From: Mangrovitalea sediminis
GTDB taxonomy: Bacteria; Pseudomonadota; Gammaproteobacteria; Pseudomonadales; Oleiphilaceae
Direction: 5' to 3'
Assembly: GCF_002514725.1 (NCBI RefSeq)
Contig: NZ_NTLB01000001.1
Span: forward strand, 992,001-1,056,000
DNA length: 64,000 bases
In this document: piece after piece, positions 49,798-58,198 of the stretch
How the letters are laid out: every line of letters begins with the position of its first letter
Numbering within the stretch: the first letter of the stretch is position 1
The notes under the pieces: generated by a model
The model's database searches: none
What the model saw: only the letters and a program-made list of their open reading frames with translations
Told to the model about the DNA's origin: nothing
Made by a program: the position numbers and the translations under genes

Positions 49798-50178
49798 CTA
49801 TAAAGCCGATGACTCACTCCGGCTTAAAACGATAATACCGGCAACAATGAAGAGCCCGCCCATCACCTGCGCCATGCCGAGATGTTCGCCAAAGAACAGC
49901 ACGGAAACGATCAGTACCGAGACCACCTCAAGGTGCGTCACCGCGAAGGCCGGCCCTACCGGTGCGTGCTTGAGCAGTGTCATCCAGGTCACGAATGCCC
50001 CCAGATACCCCGCCACAGCGGCATAGGTCCACACACTGTGAAGCGCATCCTTGAGCCACACCAGCGTCAAGGCAAATCCGCCGGCCTGACCGGCGGCGAG
50101 TTTGAACGACGTTTGTGTCCAGGTATCGAACAGGACCAACAGGCCGAAGCCCAGGACATAAAACCAGGCGCGGTTCAT
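49798..50178 (-). CDS. Small EamA/SMR-like membrane protein, subunit B
   Basis: A 126-residue protein with four predicted helices (AWFYVLGFGLLVLFDTWTQ, TYAAVAGYLGAFVTWMTLL, VLIVSVLFFGEHLGMAQVMG). The FFGEHL turn before the last helix is typical of EamA/SMR transporters. Its ATG overlaps the stop of the similar gene upstream, suggesting a heterodimeric transporter like ArnE/ArnF or paired SMR proteins. The substrate is unknown. Confidence 0.75.
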   Translation of the reverse strand: MNRAWFYVLGFGLLVLFDTWTQTSFKLAAGQAGGFALTLVWLKDALHSVWTYAAVAGYLGAFVTWMTLLKHAPVGPAFAVTHLEVVSVLIVSVLFFGEHLGMAQVMGGLFIVAGIIVLSRSESSAL

Positions 50179-50531
50179 AGATGCTGCCCCGCGACCGCCA
50201 CGCCAACGGCAATCATGCACATGCCCACTACACGATGCCGGCTCAGCTGTTCGCCCAGGAATAGCCAACCGGCCAGCATCACCGCCACGATATTGATCGA
50301 AGCAATCAGTACGGCGAGTGACAGGGGAACCAGGGAAAGCAGGGCGAACCAAACACCAAACTGCAGGACAAAACAGGCGATGCCGCACCAGAGCACCGGC
50401 GAGGACAACATGATCTTCCAACGCTCAAACTCGACTTCATGCTCAGTGACAGCGGCCGACTTGAACGCCAGATGGCCGGACGTATCCAGCACAATATTCA
50501 TAAGCCAGAAAAAAATAGCGAGTTTTGACAC
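50175..50531 (-). CDS. Small EamA/SMR-like membrane protein, subunit A
   Basis: A 118-residue, four-helix protein: FFWLMNIVLDTSGHLAFKSA, a central CGIACFVLQFGVWFALLSLV, then LIASINIVAVMLAGWLFLGE with the GEQLSRHRVVG turn. GTG start at 50531. Overlaps the next gene by 4 bases, and the two proteins share topology, so they probably form one heterodimeric transporter, each half the size of a normal ten-helix EamA protein. Confidence 0.75.
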   Translation of the reverse strand: MSKLAIFFWLMNIVLDTSGHLAFKSAAVTEHEVEFERWKIMLSSPVLWCGIACFVLQFGVWFALLSLVPLSLAVLIASINIVAVMLAGWLFLGEQLSRHRVVGMCMIAVGVAVAGQHL

Positions 50532-50871
50532 CCTGTAACGTCTCCGGGAAATAGATACCAGCAGTATAAGCTTCCGTCACTGAAACCTGGCTGAAGACTG
50601 ACGATGACACGGCTCTTCGGTGTAACAGCGATGCGTTATGTGATGACCTTTGCGCTCCGGCTCTGCCAACGGCCAGGCAACGGGCGAGTCGATCGCACAA
50701 TATCGGGTTGCAGAACCTCCAGGCGCCCGACAATTCGGCCATCAGGGGTGACGCTCCTGAGGGCTGTATCCGTGGACAAGGGATAGAAGAAACAGTTCAC
50801 CATCAGGAGCTGCGCATACGCCCTTCCCCATAGACCAATCCCTATACGACCAATCCCCTACACTCTCGCGA
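50532..50871. other. Intergenic region, no gene recognised
   Basis: 340 bases between the divergent SMR pair and yqjI. Short open frames lack ribosome sites. No RNA gene was recognised. Confidence 0.4.
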
Positions 50872-50911
50872 TTGACATAAAACTCTCACAAAATATATCT
50901 TACGATATATT
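50872..50911 (+). promoter_or_regulatory. Promoter and palindromic operator of yqjI-yqjH
   Basis: TTGACA (50872-50877), 16 bases, TATATC (50894-50899) form a plausible sigma-70 promoter. AATATATC-TTAC-GATATATT (50892-50911) is a perfect inverted repeat over the -10 box, 20 bases before the PadR gene. A bound PadR dimer would block transcription. Confidence 0.7.
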
Positions 50912-50930
50912 CTATGACAGAGAACATATC

Positions 50931-51479
50931 ATGATGCGACATAGACATCACCGCGGAAACGGCGGAGAAGAAGGCCTGACCCGGGGGCGCAAATTTACGT
51001 CGGACGATGTTCAGCTGCTATTGCTGGCCTTGCTGGGCGATGAACCCCGCCATGGCTATGAGCTGATCAAGGACATCGGCGCGCGTTCCAACGGCGTCTA
51101 CCAACCCAGTCCGGGCATGATCTATCCGGCACTGACCTATCTGGAGGAGCTGGGCTACGCCAGCGTCGAAGTCCACGGCAACCGTAAGCGCTACCAGTTG
51201 TCGCCGGAAGGCCGTGAAGCGCTGGAGCAGCGCCGGGACGACGCCGATCTGCTGCTGAACAAGTTACGCCATATCGCACGCAAAATGGCCTCTATCCGGC
51301 GTGCCATGCACGAAGAGGAAAACGACGACGCCTTCCTGCCGGAATACGTGGAAGCACGCCGTAACTTCAAGAGAGCGCTGCTATCACGCACCGACGCGTC
51401 ACCGGACGAACAACGTCGCATCGCCACCATCCTGGTCCGTGCCGCCGCCGAGATCACCGGTACGACTGACACTGAATAA
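50931..51479 (+). CDS. yqjI: PadR-family repressor, YqjI-like
   Basis: A 182-residue PadR regulator: DDVQLLLLALLGDEPRHGYE, then GVYQPSPGMIYPALTYLEEL as the winged helix, and a C-terminal coiled-coil dimerisation part with FKRALLSRTDASPDEQRRIA. E. coli YqjI, a nickel-responsive PadR protein, has a long His/Cys-rich N-terminus; here it is reduced to MRHRHHRG. It starts an operon with the siderophore-interacting reductase, the same pair as E. coli yqjI-yqjH. Likely autorepressed through the palindrome upstream. Confidence 0.83.
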   Translation: MMRHRHHRGNGGEEGLTRGRKFTSDDVQLLLLALLGDEPRHGYELIKDIGARSNGVYQPSPGMIYPALTYLEELGYASVEVHGNRKRYQLSPEGREALEQRRDDADLLLNKLRHIARKMASIRRAMHEEENDDAFLPEYVEARRNFKRALLSRTDASPDEQRRIATILVRAAAEITGTTDTE

Positions 51480-51489
51480 AGGAAACCCC

Positions 51490-52311
51490 ATGACAACCAC
51501 CGAACTGGCCCCCTACCGGGTACGCCACCCGTTGAAGTTCCGCCTGCTGCAGGTCGCCCGGACCGAAACCCTAAGTCCCAGACTACGACGCATCACCTTG
51601 ACCGGCGACGACCTTGCCGGCTTTACGTCGGCCTCTTTCAACGACCATATCAAACTGATGTTCCCGCTCCCCGGCCAGGAAAAACCGGTACTGCCTATGG
51701 CGGGACCCAATGGCCCTGTGTTCCCGGAAGACAGTCCCCGCCCACCGGCACGTGACTACACACCCCGCCGTTACAATGCGGAGCGCCAGGAGCTGGATAT
51801 CGATTTCGTCCTGCACGGCGATGGTCCTGCCTCAACCTGGGCCGCCACGGCCAAGCCCGGCGATTATGTGGGCACCGGCGGACCCCGCGGCTCCCTGGTG
51901 ATCCCGGCCGAATACGACTGGCATCTGCTGGTCGGCGACGAAACGGCGCTTCCGGCTATCGCCCGACGCCTGGAAGAGTTGCCGGAAGGCAAACCGGTTT
52001 TCGTCATCGCGGAGGTAGCGGACAGCGCAGAACATATCGGTTTCGACACCCGCACCCAATTGGAAGCCCTGTGGGTTGATCGCGACAGCATCGAGCCCGG
52101 TACCCACGAAGACCTGGAGCAGGCCGTCCGGCGTTTCGCCTTACCCGAAGGTGACGGCTTTATCTGGGCCGCCGGCGAAAACAGTGCTATCCGTGCCATC
52201 CGTCGCCATCTGGTGGGCGAACGGGGATTCGACAAGACCCGGATTCATGCCGCCAGCTACTGGAAACGCGGTTCGACGGACGGAAAGGCCACCCTTAACG
52301 ATGACGATTGA
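51490..52311 (+). CDS. yqjH: Siderophore-interacting protein / ferric-chelate reductase, YqjH-like
   Basis: A 273-residue flavoprotein of the ViuB/YqjH family. FAD-binding RDYTPRRYNAERQELDIDFV with the R-x-Y-T motif, then PGDYVGTGGPRGSLVIP, and the NAD(P)H-binding half with LLVGDETALPAIARRLEEL and FIWAAGENSAIRAIRRHL. It reduces ferric chelates in the cytoplasm to release iron. ATG at 51490 with AAAGGA upstream, 10 bases after yqjI. It is next to the large metal-uptake operon, which reads in from the other side. Confidence 0.9.
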   Translation: MTTTELAPYRVRHPLKFRLLQVARTETLSPRLRRITLTGDDLAGFTSASFNDHIKLMFPLPGQEKPVLPMAGPNGPVFPEDSPRPPARDYTPRRYNAERQELDIDFVLHGDGPASTWAATAKPGDYVGTGGPRGSLVIPAEYDWHLLVGDETALPAIARRLEELPEGKPVFVIAEVADSAEHIGFDTRTQLEALWVDRDSIEPGTHEDLEQAVRRFALPEGDGFIWAAGENSAIRAIRRHLVGERGFDKTRIHAASYWKRGSTDGKATLNDDD

Positions 52312-52385
52312 CGTGCCTGGCTCAGCGGCCAGGGCTTAAAGGAGCCGGGTCGAACGACCCGGCCTGATCGTCACGGAAAGTCACC

Positions 52386-52553
52386 TCAACGTCTGGCGAG
52401 CACGCTCACGCCGCCCAGAATCACCAGAGGCACCGCCAGGCCCGCCTGGCTGGGATAACCCGCCCGGACCAGTGCGAATTCCAGGGCCACCAGCAGGATC
52501 ACGAATCCCAGGTTGATCCAGTCACCAAATAGTGTCTTGAACAAGGCCTTCAT
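52386..52553 (-). CDS. 55-residue membrane protein ending the metal-uptake operon
   Basis: A small open frame MKALFKTLFGDWINLGFVIL and on to LARR, with two hydrophobic segments (about residues 14-28 and 38-50) separated by a short polar turn. Its ATG overlaps the stop of the upstream COG4280 gene (ATGA), the same coupling used throughout the operon, which argues that it is a real gene. No family is recognised. It may be a small accessory subunit of the transporter-like protein before it. Confidence 0.65.
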   Translation of the reverse strand: MKALFKTLFGDWINLGFVILLVALEFALVRAGYPSQAGLAVPLVILGGVSVLARR

Positions 52554-53278
52554 GAGGTCATCTCTCCAACTTGCCGTGGTTTGAGCAGGGCGGCCAATCC
52601 AAGGCCGCCCACCAGATAGAAGGCGACCAGCGCCAGCAGGCTCCAGTCACCCATCGGCCAGGCGGCATCGCCGGCCAGGGCTTCCAGTGTCCAGAAAGTG
52701 CCGAAGGCGACGATCATGGCGCCAACCACAAATTTGATGGCATTTTCCGGCACGCGCCGCAATGGTTCGCGCACCGCCAGCCCCGCACCGGCGACCACCG
52801 CCAGCGCCAGGATCGCCGCACCGGACGCCAACACCGTGTGATGGCTCTTCATGCCCAGTGCCACGACGATCAGCCAGACTTCAAGTCCCTCCAGCAACAC
52901 GCCTTTGAAGGCAATCAACCAGGCGGCATGACGGTCGCCCTTTTCCAGCGCCTGGCGGGTCTCGGCAAACTCTTCGTCCTCATCATGCAACGCTTTCAAA
53001 CCCGCCTGACGCGCCACGGCCTTGGCCAACCAGCGCACGCCGAACAACAGCAGGAAGACACCGATCACCAACTGCAGCCACTGCATGTCCATCCCCAGGC
53101 TCAGGGCGCCGCCGGTCGCCAGCGTCATCACCGCCAGCAGCAGCAGGGCGGTCAGGGCGGCGCCGGTTGCGCGGCCCCAGCCAATACTCATACTGACGGC
53201 CAGGACGATGGTAAACGCCTCGACCCATTCGACAGTGGCGGCCAGGTAGGTCGCCAGAAAAATACCCCAGTCAGACAT
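52550..53278 (-). CDS. COG4280-like polytopic membrane protein with FTR1-like motif
   Basis: A 242-residue protein with about seven membrane helices. Two acidic intramembrane motifs recur: VEWVEAFTIVLAVS in the first helix and FKGVLLEGLEVWLIVVALG in the middle. The EGLE piece recalls the REGLE iron-binding motif of FTR1-type permeases, and the E-x2-E pairs resemble those of the UPF0016/LysE-like cation carriers. It is therefore a candidate metal cation transporter or exporter (inference). It starts 8 bases inside the ATPase gene of the same operon and overlaps the next small gene. Confidence 0.7.
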   Translation of the reverse strand: MSDWGIFLATYLAATVEWVEAFTIVLAVSMSIGWGRATGAALTALLLLAVMTLATGGALSLGMDMQWLQLVIGVFLLLFGVRWLAKAVARQAGLKALHDEDEEFAETRQALEKGDRHAAWLIAFKGVLLEGLEVWLIVVALGMKSHHTVLASGAAILALAVVAGAGLAVREPLRRVPENAIKFVVGAMIVAFGTFWTLEALAGDAAWPMGDWSLLALVAFYLVGGLGLAALLKPRQVGEMTS

Positions 53279-54344
53279 GCGTGTTTGCTCCTGTTGTTGG
53301 ATGTGTTGGGTAAATGAAGATGTGTTCGGGGTCGATCCGTAGGCGGGCGGTTGAGCTCACCGGCGGCGTGGATTCCAGACTGCACAACGGATGCCCGATA
53401 CCGGCAATCCGCCAATAGGCGCGGTAGCTACCCGCCTCGAAGGCGCAGTGCATCAGTTCGGCCGCGACGCCTTCGCTGTGAGGGCGGACACCCGCCGGCC
53501 GGACGAAGACGATGCCGTCCTCGCCCTCGCCCACCCCCATCGGCGTCGCCGGATGAAAGCAGCCATTGAGGTCGACGCCCAGACGTCCCTCCTGCCGGAT
53601 CAGGCGTGCGCCGAAACCACCATGCGCGCCGATAAAGCGGGCCACTCTCGCTGTCGCAGGCTGCGCATAGAGATCCTCGGGTGCCGCGGCCTGGATCAGG
53701 CGGCCCTGTTCAAGCACAACCACCCGATCCGCCAGGCGCCAGGCATCGACCGGATCATGACTGACGAACAAGGCCCCGGCGCCGTATTCGCGGGTCAGGC
53801 TGCGAATTTCCAGACGCAGGTGCTCACGGGCATCCACGTCCAGGCTGGAGAGCGGTTCGTCGAACAACAGCAGGTCCGGCTTTGCCGCCAGTGCACGGGC
53901 AATCCCCACGCGCTGCTGCTGACCACCAGACAGGCGCTGCGGCGGCTGCCCCGCTCGCGCACCTACGCCGACCTTCTCCAGCAGCGCCATCGCCTGTTGC
54001 CGGCGGTCCGGCGTACGGGCCGGAATCGCCGCCATGACGTTGTCCAGACAACTCAGGTGCGGCCACAAGGCGTAATCCTGGAACACCATGCCCAGACGCC
54101 GCTTTTCCGGTGCCACCCAGACACCGCCGGCCGGCGCATCCACCACCTGGGAACGCAACCGGATAACGCCGCTGTCGGCCGTTTCCAGCCCACCGACCAA
54201 CCGCAACAGGGTGGTCTTGCCCGAGCCGGACCCCCCGATCAGTACAACGAACTCCCCTGGATCCAGGCGAAAATCGATGTGCGTCAGGACAGGGGCCCGG
54301 CCATACCGTTTTTCCACGGCGTCCAATTCCAGCAATGCCGTCAT
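53271..54344 (-). CDS. ABC transporter ATPase, ferric-ion (FbpC) type
   Basis: A 357-residue ATPase: Walker A GGSGSGKTTLLRL, Q-loop MVFQDYALWPHL, signature RLSGGQQQRVGIARAL, Walker B LLLFDEPLSSLD, and H-loop LFVSHDPVDAW. The C-terminal 110 residues are a TOBE-like regulatory domain (IVFVRPAGVRPHSEG). The domain arrangement is that of iron/spermidine/molybdate-type importers. ATG at 54344 follows AGGAGG and overlaps the permease stop. Confidence 0.92.
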   Translation of the reverse strand: MTALLELDAVEKRYGRAPVLTHIDFRLDPGEFVVLIGGSGSGKTTLLRLVGGLETADSGVIRLRSQVVDAPAGGVWVAPEKRRLGMVFQDYALWPHLSCLDNVMAAIPARTPDRRQQAMALLEKVGVGARAGQPPQRLSGGQQQRVGIARALAAKPDLLLFDEPLSSLDVDAREHLRLEIRSLTREYGAGALFVSHDPVDAWRLADRVVVLEQGRLIQAAAPEDLYAQPATARVARFIGAHGGFGARLIRQEGRLGVDLNGCFHPATPMGVGEGEDGIVFVRPAGVRPHSEGVAAELMHCAFEAGSYRAYWRIAGIGHPLCSLESTPPVSSTARLRIDPEHIFIYPTHPTTGANTHV

Positions 54345-55957
54345 GAGGTGGCCTCCTTGGGGATGGGTTGCAGAATCGCCAGACGCAGCGCCAGTGCCAC
54401 AACACCGGCGATCAACAGGCACAGGCCGATACCTGCCAATGCCAGGCGGGACGCTTCCGTATATCGCAATGATTGATTGAGCGCGACGATGGCCACGCCA
54501 ACCGGGGCATGACCGGCGGGATACAACAGTTCCGACACCGGCAGCTCAAAGAAAATCTGGCCAAACGCCATGGTCCAGCCCCAGAGAAAGGGCGAGAGCA
54601 ACAACGGCGCCTGGATATCCACCGCCCGAGTAGCCCAGGGGAGACCATGCAGACGCGCCGCATCGGAGAGGTTCTGATGGACCTGGCCCATCGGCGCCTG
54701 CAGAAAGCGCACCAGCATCGGCACCTGCGCCGCGACATAGGCGATCACCAGCAATGCCGGCGTCCCATAGAAGGGAAGCCAGCGGGAGTTGAAGGCAATC
54801 ACATAGGCGGCCCCCAGGACCAGGCCGGGAATCGCCATATTCGCCAGGCTCACCCCCTCGGCCAGCAGGGTGGTGCGGCTGCGGCGTCGTTGCCGGACAA
54901 TCAGCAGCATGGCCAGCGCCGCCGCCAATAAGGCACCGATGCTGGCAAAGACTGTGGAATGCATCAGGCTGTCCCAGGGCACCGGCAACGGGGCCTGCGT
55001 CTGCGCGCTCCCCAAGGCTGCATGAACCACCGCCACCCCGGGAATACCCACCCCCAAACCGGCCAGCAAACCTGTTGCGGCCTGCACCGCCACTCGTTCG
55101 CCGCTGCTGCAGGCCGTGGCCGCCTGCGCCCGCTGACGGCCATGGACCAACGCGCCGCCGTAACGACTGCCCAGATAGAGATGCACGGCCGCCGCCACAA
55201 ACGCCAGCGCGACCAGTGACCAACTGAGCCAGGCGGCATTGACGAAGTCGACCGGGGTCGTCGCCAGTCGCTCATAGATAGCGTAGGTGATGATCGGCAG
55301 GTGGATCTGCGCACCGAGGGTCGCCGGGATACCGAATTCCTGAATGCTTTCGATAAAGACCACCGCCACGGCCGAACCGACCGCTGGCAGCAACAGGCGT
55401 AACAGCACCCAGCGACGGCGCCAGTCGGCCACCACCAGCATGCGTGCGGCATCGAGGATTTCCGCACCGATGGCCCGCCAGCTCGCACGGGCCGCCAGGG
55501 TGGCAAAGGGCAACCCCTTGAGGGCGAGCAAGGCGACGATGCCCGGTTCGGCAAAGAAATATCCGGCCAGGGTGCTCCGGTGCAGCATCGGCAGAGAGAA
55601 AACGATCTGCCAGCCGGTGGTCAGCAGGTAGCTCGGCGTCAGGAACAGCAACCACAGCGTGAGTATCAGGACCGACTGGCCGGTCCAGCGCCGGCGCTCC
55701 AACAGCCAGCCCAGAGCAAGCCCGACCGGCACCGCCAACAGGGTACTGACAAGACCCAGCCGCAGGGTGTTACCGATGGCCGCCCAGGGCAGCCCCGCAA
55801 CAGCGCCAGTGGAGCCCGTCGACCCGGCGGGCCCCAGAGACGGCAGCCAGGGCAACAGCAAAAGGCGCCCTATCGGGTAGACGAACAGCAGGACAAAAGC
55901 CGCCGGCACGAGCAGCGCCTGCAGATGCCCTTGAAGACCGTGACGCCCTTGAGTCAT
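54341..55957 (-). CDS. ABC transporter permease, two-domain FbpB type
   Basis: A 538-residue permease with 12 helices formed by two BPD_transp_1 halves, as in FbpB/AfuB/ThiP. The first coupling (EAA) loop reads ARASWRAIGAEILDAARMLV followed by VADWRRRWVLLRLLLP; the second half has LSDAARLHGLPWATRAVDIQ before APLLLSPFLWG. ATG at 55957 overlaps the binding-protein stop. With the neighbouring ATPase and binding protein it forms a complete importer, probably of Fe3+ or another trivalent or chelated metal. Confidence 0.9.
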   Translation of the reverse strand: MTQGRHGLQGHLQALLVPAAFVLLFVYPIGRLLLLPWLPSLGPAGSTGSTGAVAGLPWAAIGNTLRLGLVSTLLAVPVGLALGWLLERRRWTGQSVLILTLWLLFLTPSYLLTTGWQIVFSLPMLHRSTLAGYFFAEPGIVALLALKGLPFATLAARASWRAIGAEILDAARMLVVADWRRRWVLLRLLLPAVGSAVAVVFIESIQEFGIPATLGAQIHLPIITYAIYERLATTPVDFVNAAWLSWSLVALAFVAAAVHLYLGSRYGGALVHGRQRAQAATACSSGERVAVQAATGLLAGLGVGIPGVAVVHAALGSAQTQAPLPVPWDSLMHSTVFASIGALLAAALAMLLIVRQRRRSRTTLLAEGVSLANMAIPGLVLGAAYVIAFNSRWLPFYGTPALLVIAYVAAQVPMLVRFLQAPMGQVHQNLSDAARLHGLPWATRAVDIQAPLLLSPFLWGWTMAFGQIFFELPVSELLYPAGHAPVGVAIVALNQSLRYTEASRLALAGIGLCLLIAGVVALALRLAILQPIPKEATS

Positions 55958-56973
55958 TGGCCGACGACCGCGTGGCTGAACCATTGGTTAACCTGCGACT
56001 CCAGCGCCCCCCAATGGAAGGGGTCCAACGCCTTGAGACTGACTGAAGCCAGCGGCGGCAAACCGGCCACCGGAGGTGGCGCATCCGTGGTGAGCGGCCA
56101 GAAATACCCGTCCGCACCGCCTTTGGCCATACGCAGACGCTGGATCTCCGGCGACATGGCAAACTGGATGAAACGTTCGGCTTCGGCCTTGACCGGAGCC
56201 GGTGCTGCCGCCGCCACGGTCAGCACACTCGGCAGTGCAAACGCCGGTTTCGGCAGAACGACCCTGAGCTCCGGATGCTGCGCGGCCAGATACCAGGCGG
56301 CAGAAGACTGCGTGACGGCAACCTTGATATCCCCGGCCCGCAGCGCGGCCAACGTATTATCATTCTTCGGGTAGACGTGCAGGCCGTGGTCCTTCAGGGC
56401 CATCACCCGTCCCTGCCCTTTAGGCCAGCCGCCGCCTTCGCTGAGCAGGCCTGCCAGCAACGGATACATGGGACCGGAAATCGCCGGGTTGTTCATGCCG
56501 ACGGCGCCCTGCAAGTCGGGTCGCATCAGGCCGGGCCAGCTACGCGGAGGATTCGACAGGGTTTCCGGTCGATAGGTGAAGGCACCAGCAAGGGTCAGCC
56601 CCGTCGGTGTATAGCTCCCATCCTTCGGTACCAGGCTGCTGCCCTGCGCATTCCAGCGCAACGTGGGTACGCTGTTGCGGGCCAGCAGGCCGGCTTGGTC
56701 GAGTGCCGCCGCCGCATCGTTGCCATCGAACCACAAGAGGGTCCAGGCCGGCCGCTTGCCTTCGGCGGAAACTCGCGCCAACAGGGCGCCGGTGGACAGG
56801 CGAATTGTGGTGACCGGTATACCGGTCGCCCGGGTGAAGGCCTTGGCCACCGCCGGGCCGTAATCCACGGCACAATAGAGCACCAGGCCCTGCTGCTGAC
56901 GCGGCCACAACGCCCAGACACTGCCGGCGATAACGAGGGCAAGCACGGCCCCCAGACCCCAGATCCGTTTCAT
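55954..56973 (-). CDS. ABC transporter periplasmic binding protein, FbpA/AfuA-like
   Basis: A 339-residue exported protein with an N-terminal signal-anchor (LGAVLALVIAGSVWALWP) and a type 2 binding fold: LVLYCAVDYGPAVAKAFTRA, TIRLSTGALLARVSAEGKRP, PDLQGAVGMNNPAISG, VAVTQSSAAWYLAAQH. The VLYC-x-D-x-DY-like start and ARVSAEGKRP resemble ferric-binding proteins. No obvious lipobox, so it may stay tethered by its N-terminus. Its gene follows tonB by 43 bases. Confidence 0.85.
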   Translation of the reverse strand: MKRIWGLGAVLALVIAGSVWALWPRQQQGLVLYCAVDYGPAVAKAFTRATGIPVTTIRLSTGALLARVSAEGKRPAWTLLWFDGNDAAAALDQAGLLARNSVPTLRWNAQGSSLVPKDGSYTPTGLTLAGAFTYRPETLSNPPRSWPGLMRPDLQGAVGMNNPAISGPMYPLLAGLLSEGGGWPKGQGRVMALKDHGLHVYPKNDNTLAALRAGDIKVAVTQSSAAWYLAAQHPELRVVLPKPAFALPSVLTVAAAAPAPVKAEAERFIQFAMSPEIQRLRMAKGGADGYFWPLTTDAPPPVAGLPPLASVSLKALDPFHWGALESQVNQWFSHAVVGQ

Positions 56974-57016
56974 TGAAGTCTCTCCTGATAAAGATGGCGT
57001 GACGGACTCCGGCCCG

Positions 57017-57799
57017 TCAGTCGTCGCTGGTTTCCCGGAATTGCACCCATACCGTCATATGCACCGACTGATGCAGTAACGCCGACGGGGGCTCGGGATA
57101 GTGGGCCTTGCGCACCGTGGCCAATGCCGCCCGGTCAAGCAGTTGGAAGCCGCTCGAGTGCACCACCTGGATATGGCTGACCGCTCCGTCCCGGTAATCG
57201 AAGGCCACCCGTACCCGTCCCTGACGGTTCAGCATCCGGGCTGCCGGCGGGTAATACAGCGCTGCCTGCACCGCCGTGTTGACCTGCCCTTCGAAGACCG
57301 CCATTACATCCGGACTGGCCGACGGCGCAGGGGCAGGCACCGGCTTGGGCGGAGGAGGAGGCGCCTTGACCACCGGCGGCACCACCTGGGGTTTGGGAAC
57401 CGGTTTCGGCAACGGTTTGTGCACCACTGGATGGACCTTGGGTGCCGGTTTCGGCTTGGGTACCGGATGCGGCTTGACCCGGTGTTTGGGGATCACCCGA
57501 GGCTTGGGTTTTGGTCTCGGTACCGGCTTGGGCTTTGGCTGAACCTTGGGCTTGGGTGGCACCGGTTTGGGCAAGGGTTTCGGCAACACCGGTTGGGGCT
57601 TGGGAGGCGGCGGTAACGTCACCAGTGACAGGTGCATTGGCGCCTTCACTACCGCGGGTATTGGCTGGTGCGCACTGACCAGCCACCAGATCGCACCGCC
57701 CAGTAGTGCGCATTCCAGCAACAGCGCCACCCCCAGGGCCCTGGACAAGCCACCCCGGCCGTATGGCGGCAGGGAAAGTTCTGCCACAGTCGCCGTCAT
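57017..57799 (-). CDS. tonB: TonB energy transducer
   Basis: A 260-residue protein: N-terminal helix (LGVALLLECALLGGAIWWLV), a long periplasmic Pro-Lys/Pro-x repeat region (about residues 60-165: KPQPVLPKPLPKPVPPKPKV and similar), and a C-terminal TonB domain with YYPPAARMLNRQGRVRVAFDY and SSGFQLLDRAALATVRKAHY. It transfers proton-motive energy from ExbB-ExbD to the receptor in the same operon. It starts one base after exbD. Confidence 0.93.
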   Translation of the reverse strand: MTATVAELSLPPYGRGGLSRALGVALLLECALLGGAIWWLVSAHQPIPAVVKAPMHLSLVTLPPPPKPQPVLPKPLPKPVPPKPKVQPKPKPVPRPKPKPRVIPKHRVKPHPVPKPKPAPKVHPVVHKPLPKPVPKPQVVPPVVKAPPPPPKPVPAPAPSASPDVMAVFEGQVNTAVQAALYYPPAARMLNRQGRVRVAFDYRDGAVSHIQVVHSSGFQLLDRAALATVRKAHYPEPPSALLHQSVHMTVWVQFRETSDD

Positions 57800-57800
57800 C

Positions 57801-58196
57801 TCAAGGCGCCTCTTTTGCCGCGACCGAAATTTGCGTCACGCCGGCCTTGCGACAGGCATCCATAACCGCCAGCAGATTTTGCAGCGACACCGCCTTGGCA
57901 CCGGCAATGGTCACCACCTGCTGCTCTGGATGGGGCGCTGCAGCAAGCTTCGCAGTCAATGCCGCCAGCGTCATCACCCGATCGTTTACCCGGATACTGC
58001 CATCGCTCTGCAACACCACCAGCAGTTTGGGGTGCGGCAATGCCTGCGCCGTACTGCTTTGAGGCAACTGCGAGGAAATACCCGTTGCCGGGATCATGCG
58101 GAGCGTGATCATGATGAAGAACACCAGGAGAAAGAACATGATGTCGATCATCGGAATGATCTCGATCCGTGCCTTTCGCTGTTCGAAATAACGCAT
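57801..58196 (-). CDS. exbD: ExbD proton-channel subunit
   Basis: A 131-residue protein with the single N-terminal helix and the essential Asp in IEIIPMIDIMFFLLVFFIM, followed by a periplasmic domain (LPHPKLLVVLQSDGSIRVND). ATG at 58196 begins MRYFEQRKARIEI, the expected basic cytoplasmic start. It lies 2 bases after exbB and 1 base before tonB. Confidence 0.92.
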   Translation of the reverse strand: MRYFEQRKARIEIIPMIDIMFFLLVFFIMITLRMIPATGISSQLPQSSTAQALPHPKLLVVLQSDGSIRVNDRVMTLAALTAKLAAAPHPEQQVVTIAGAKAVSLQNLLAVMDACRKAGVTQISVAAKEAP

Positions 58197-58198
58197 GT

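Noticed and set aside
50443-50742. 99-codon frame upstream of the SMR pair
   Set aside because: It overlaps the start of the SMR gene in another frame and shows no conserved sequence.
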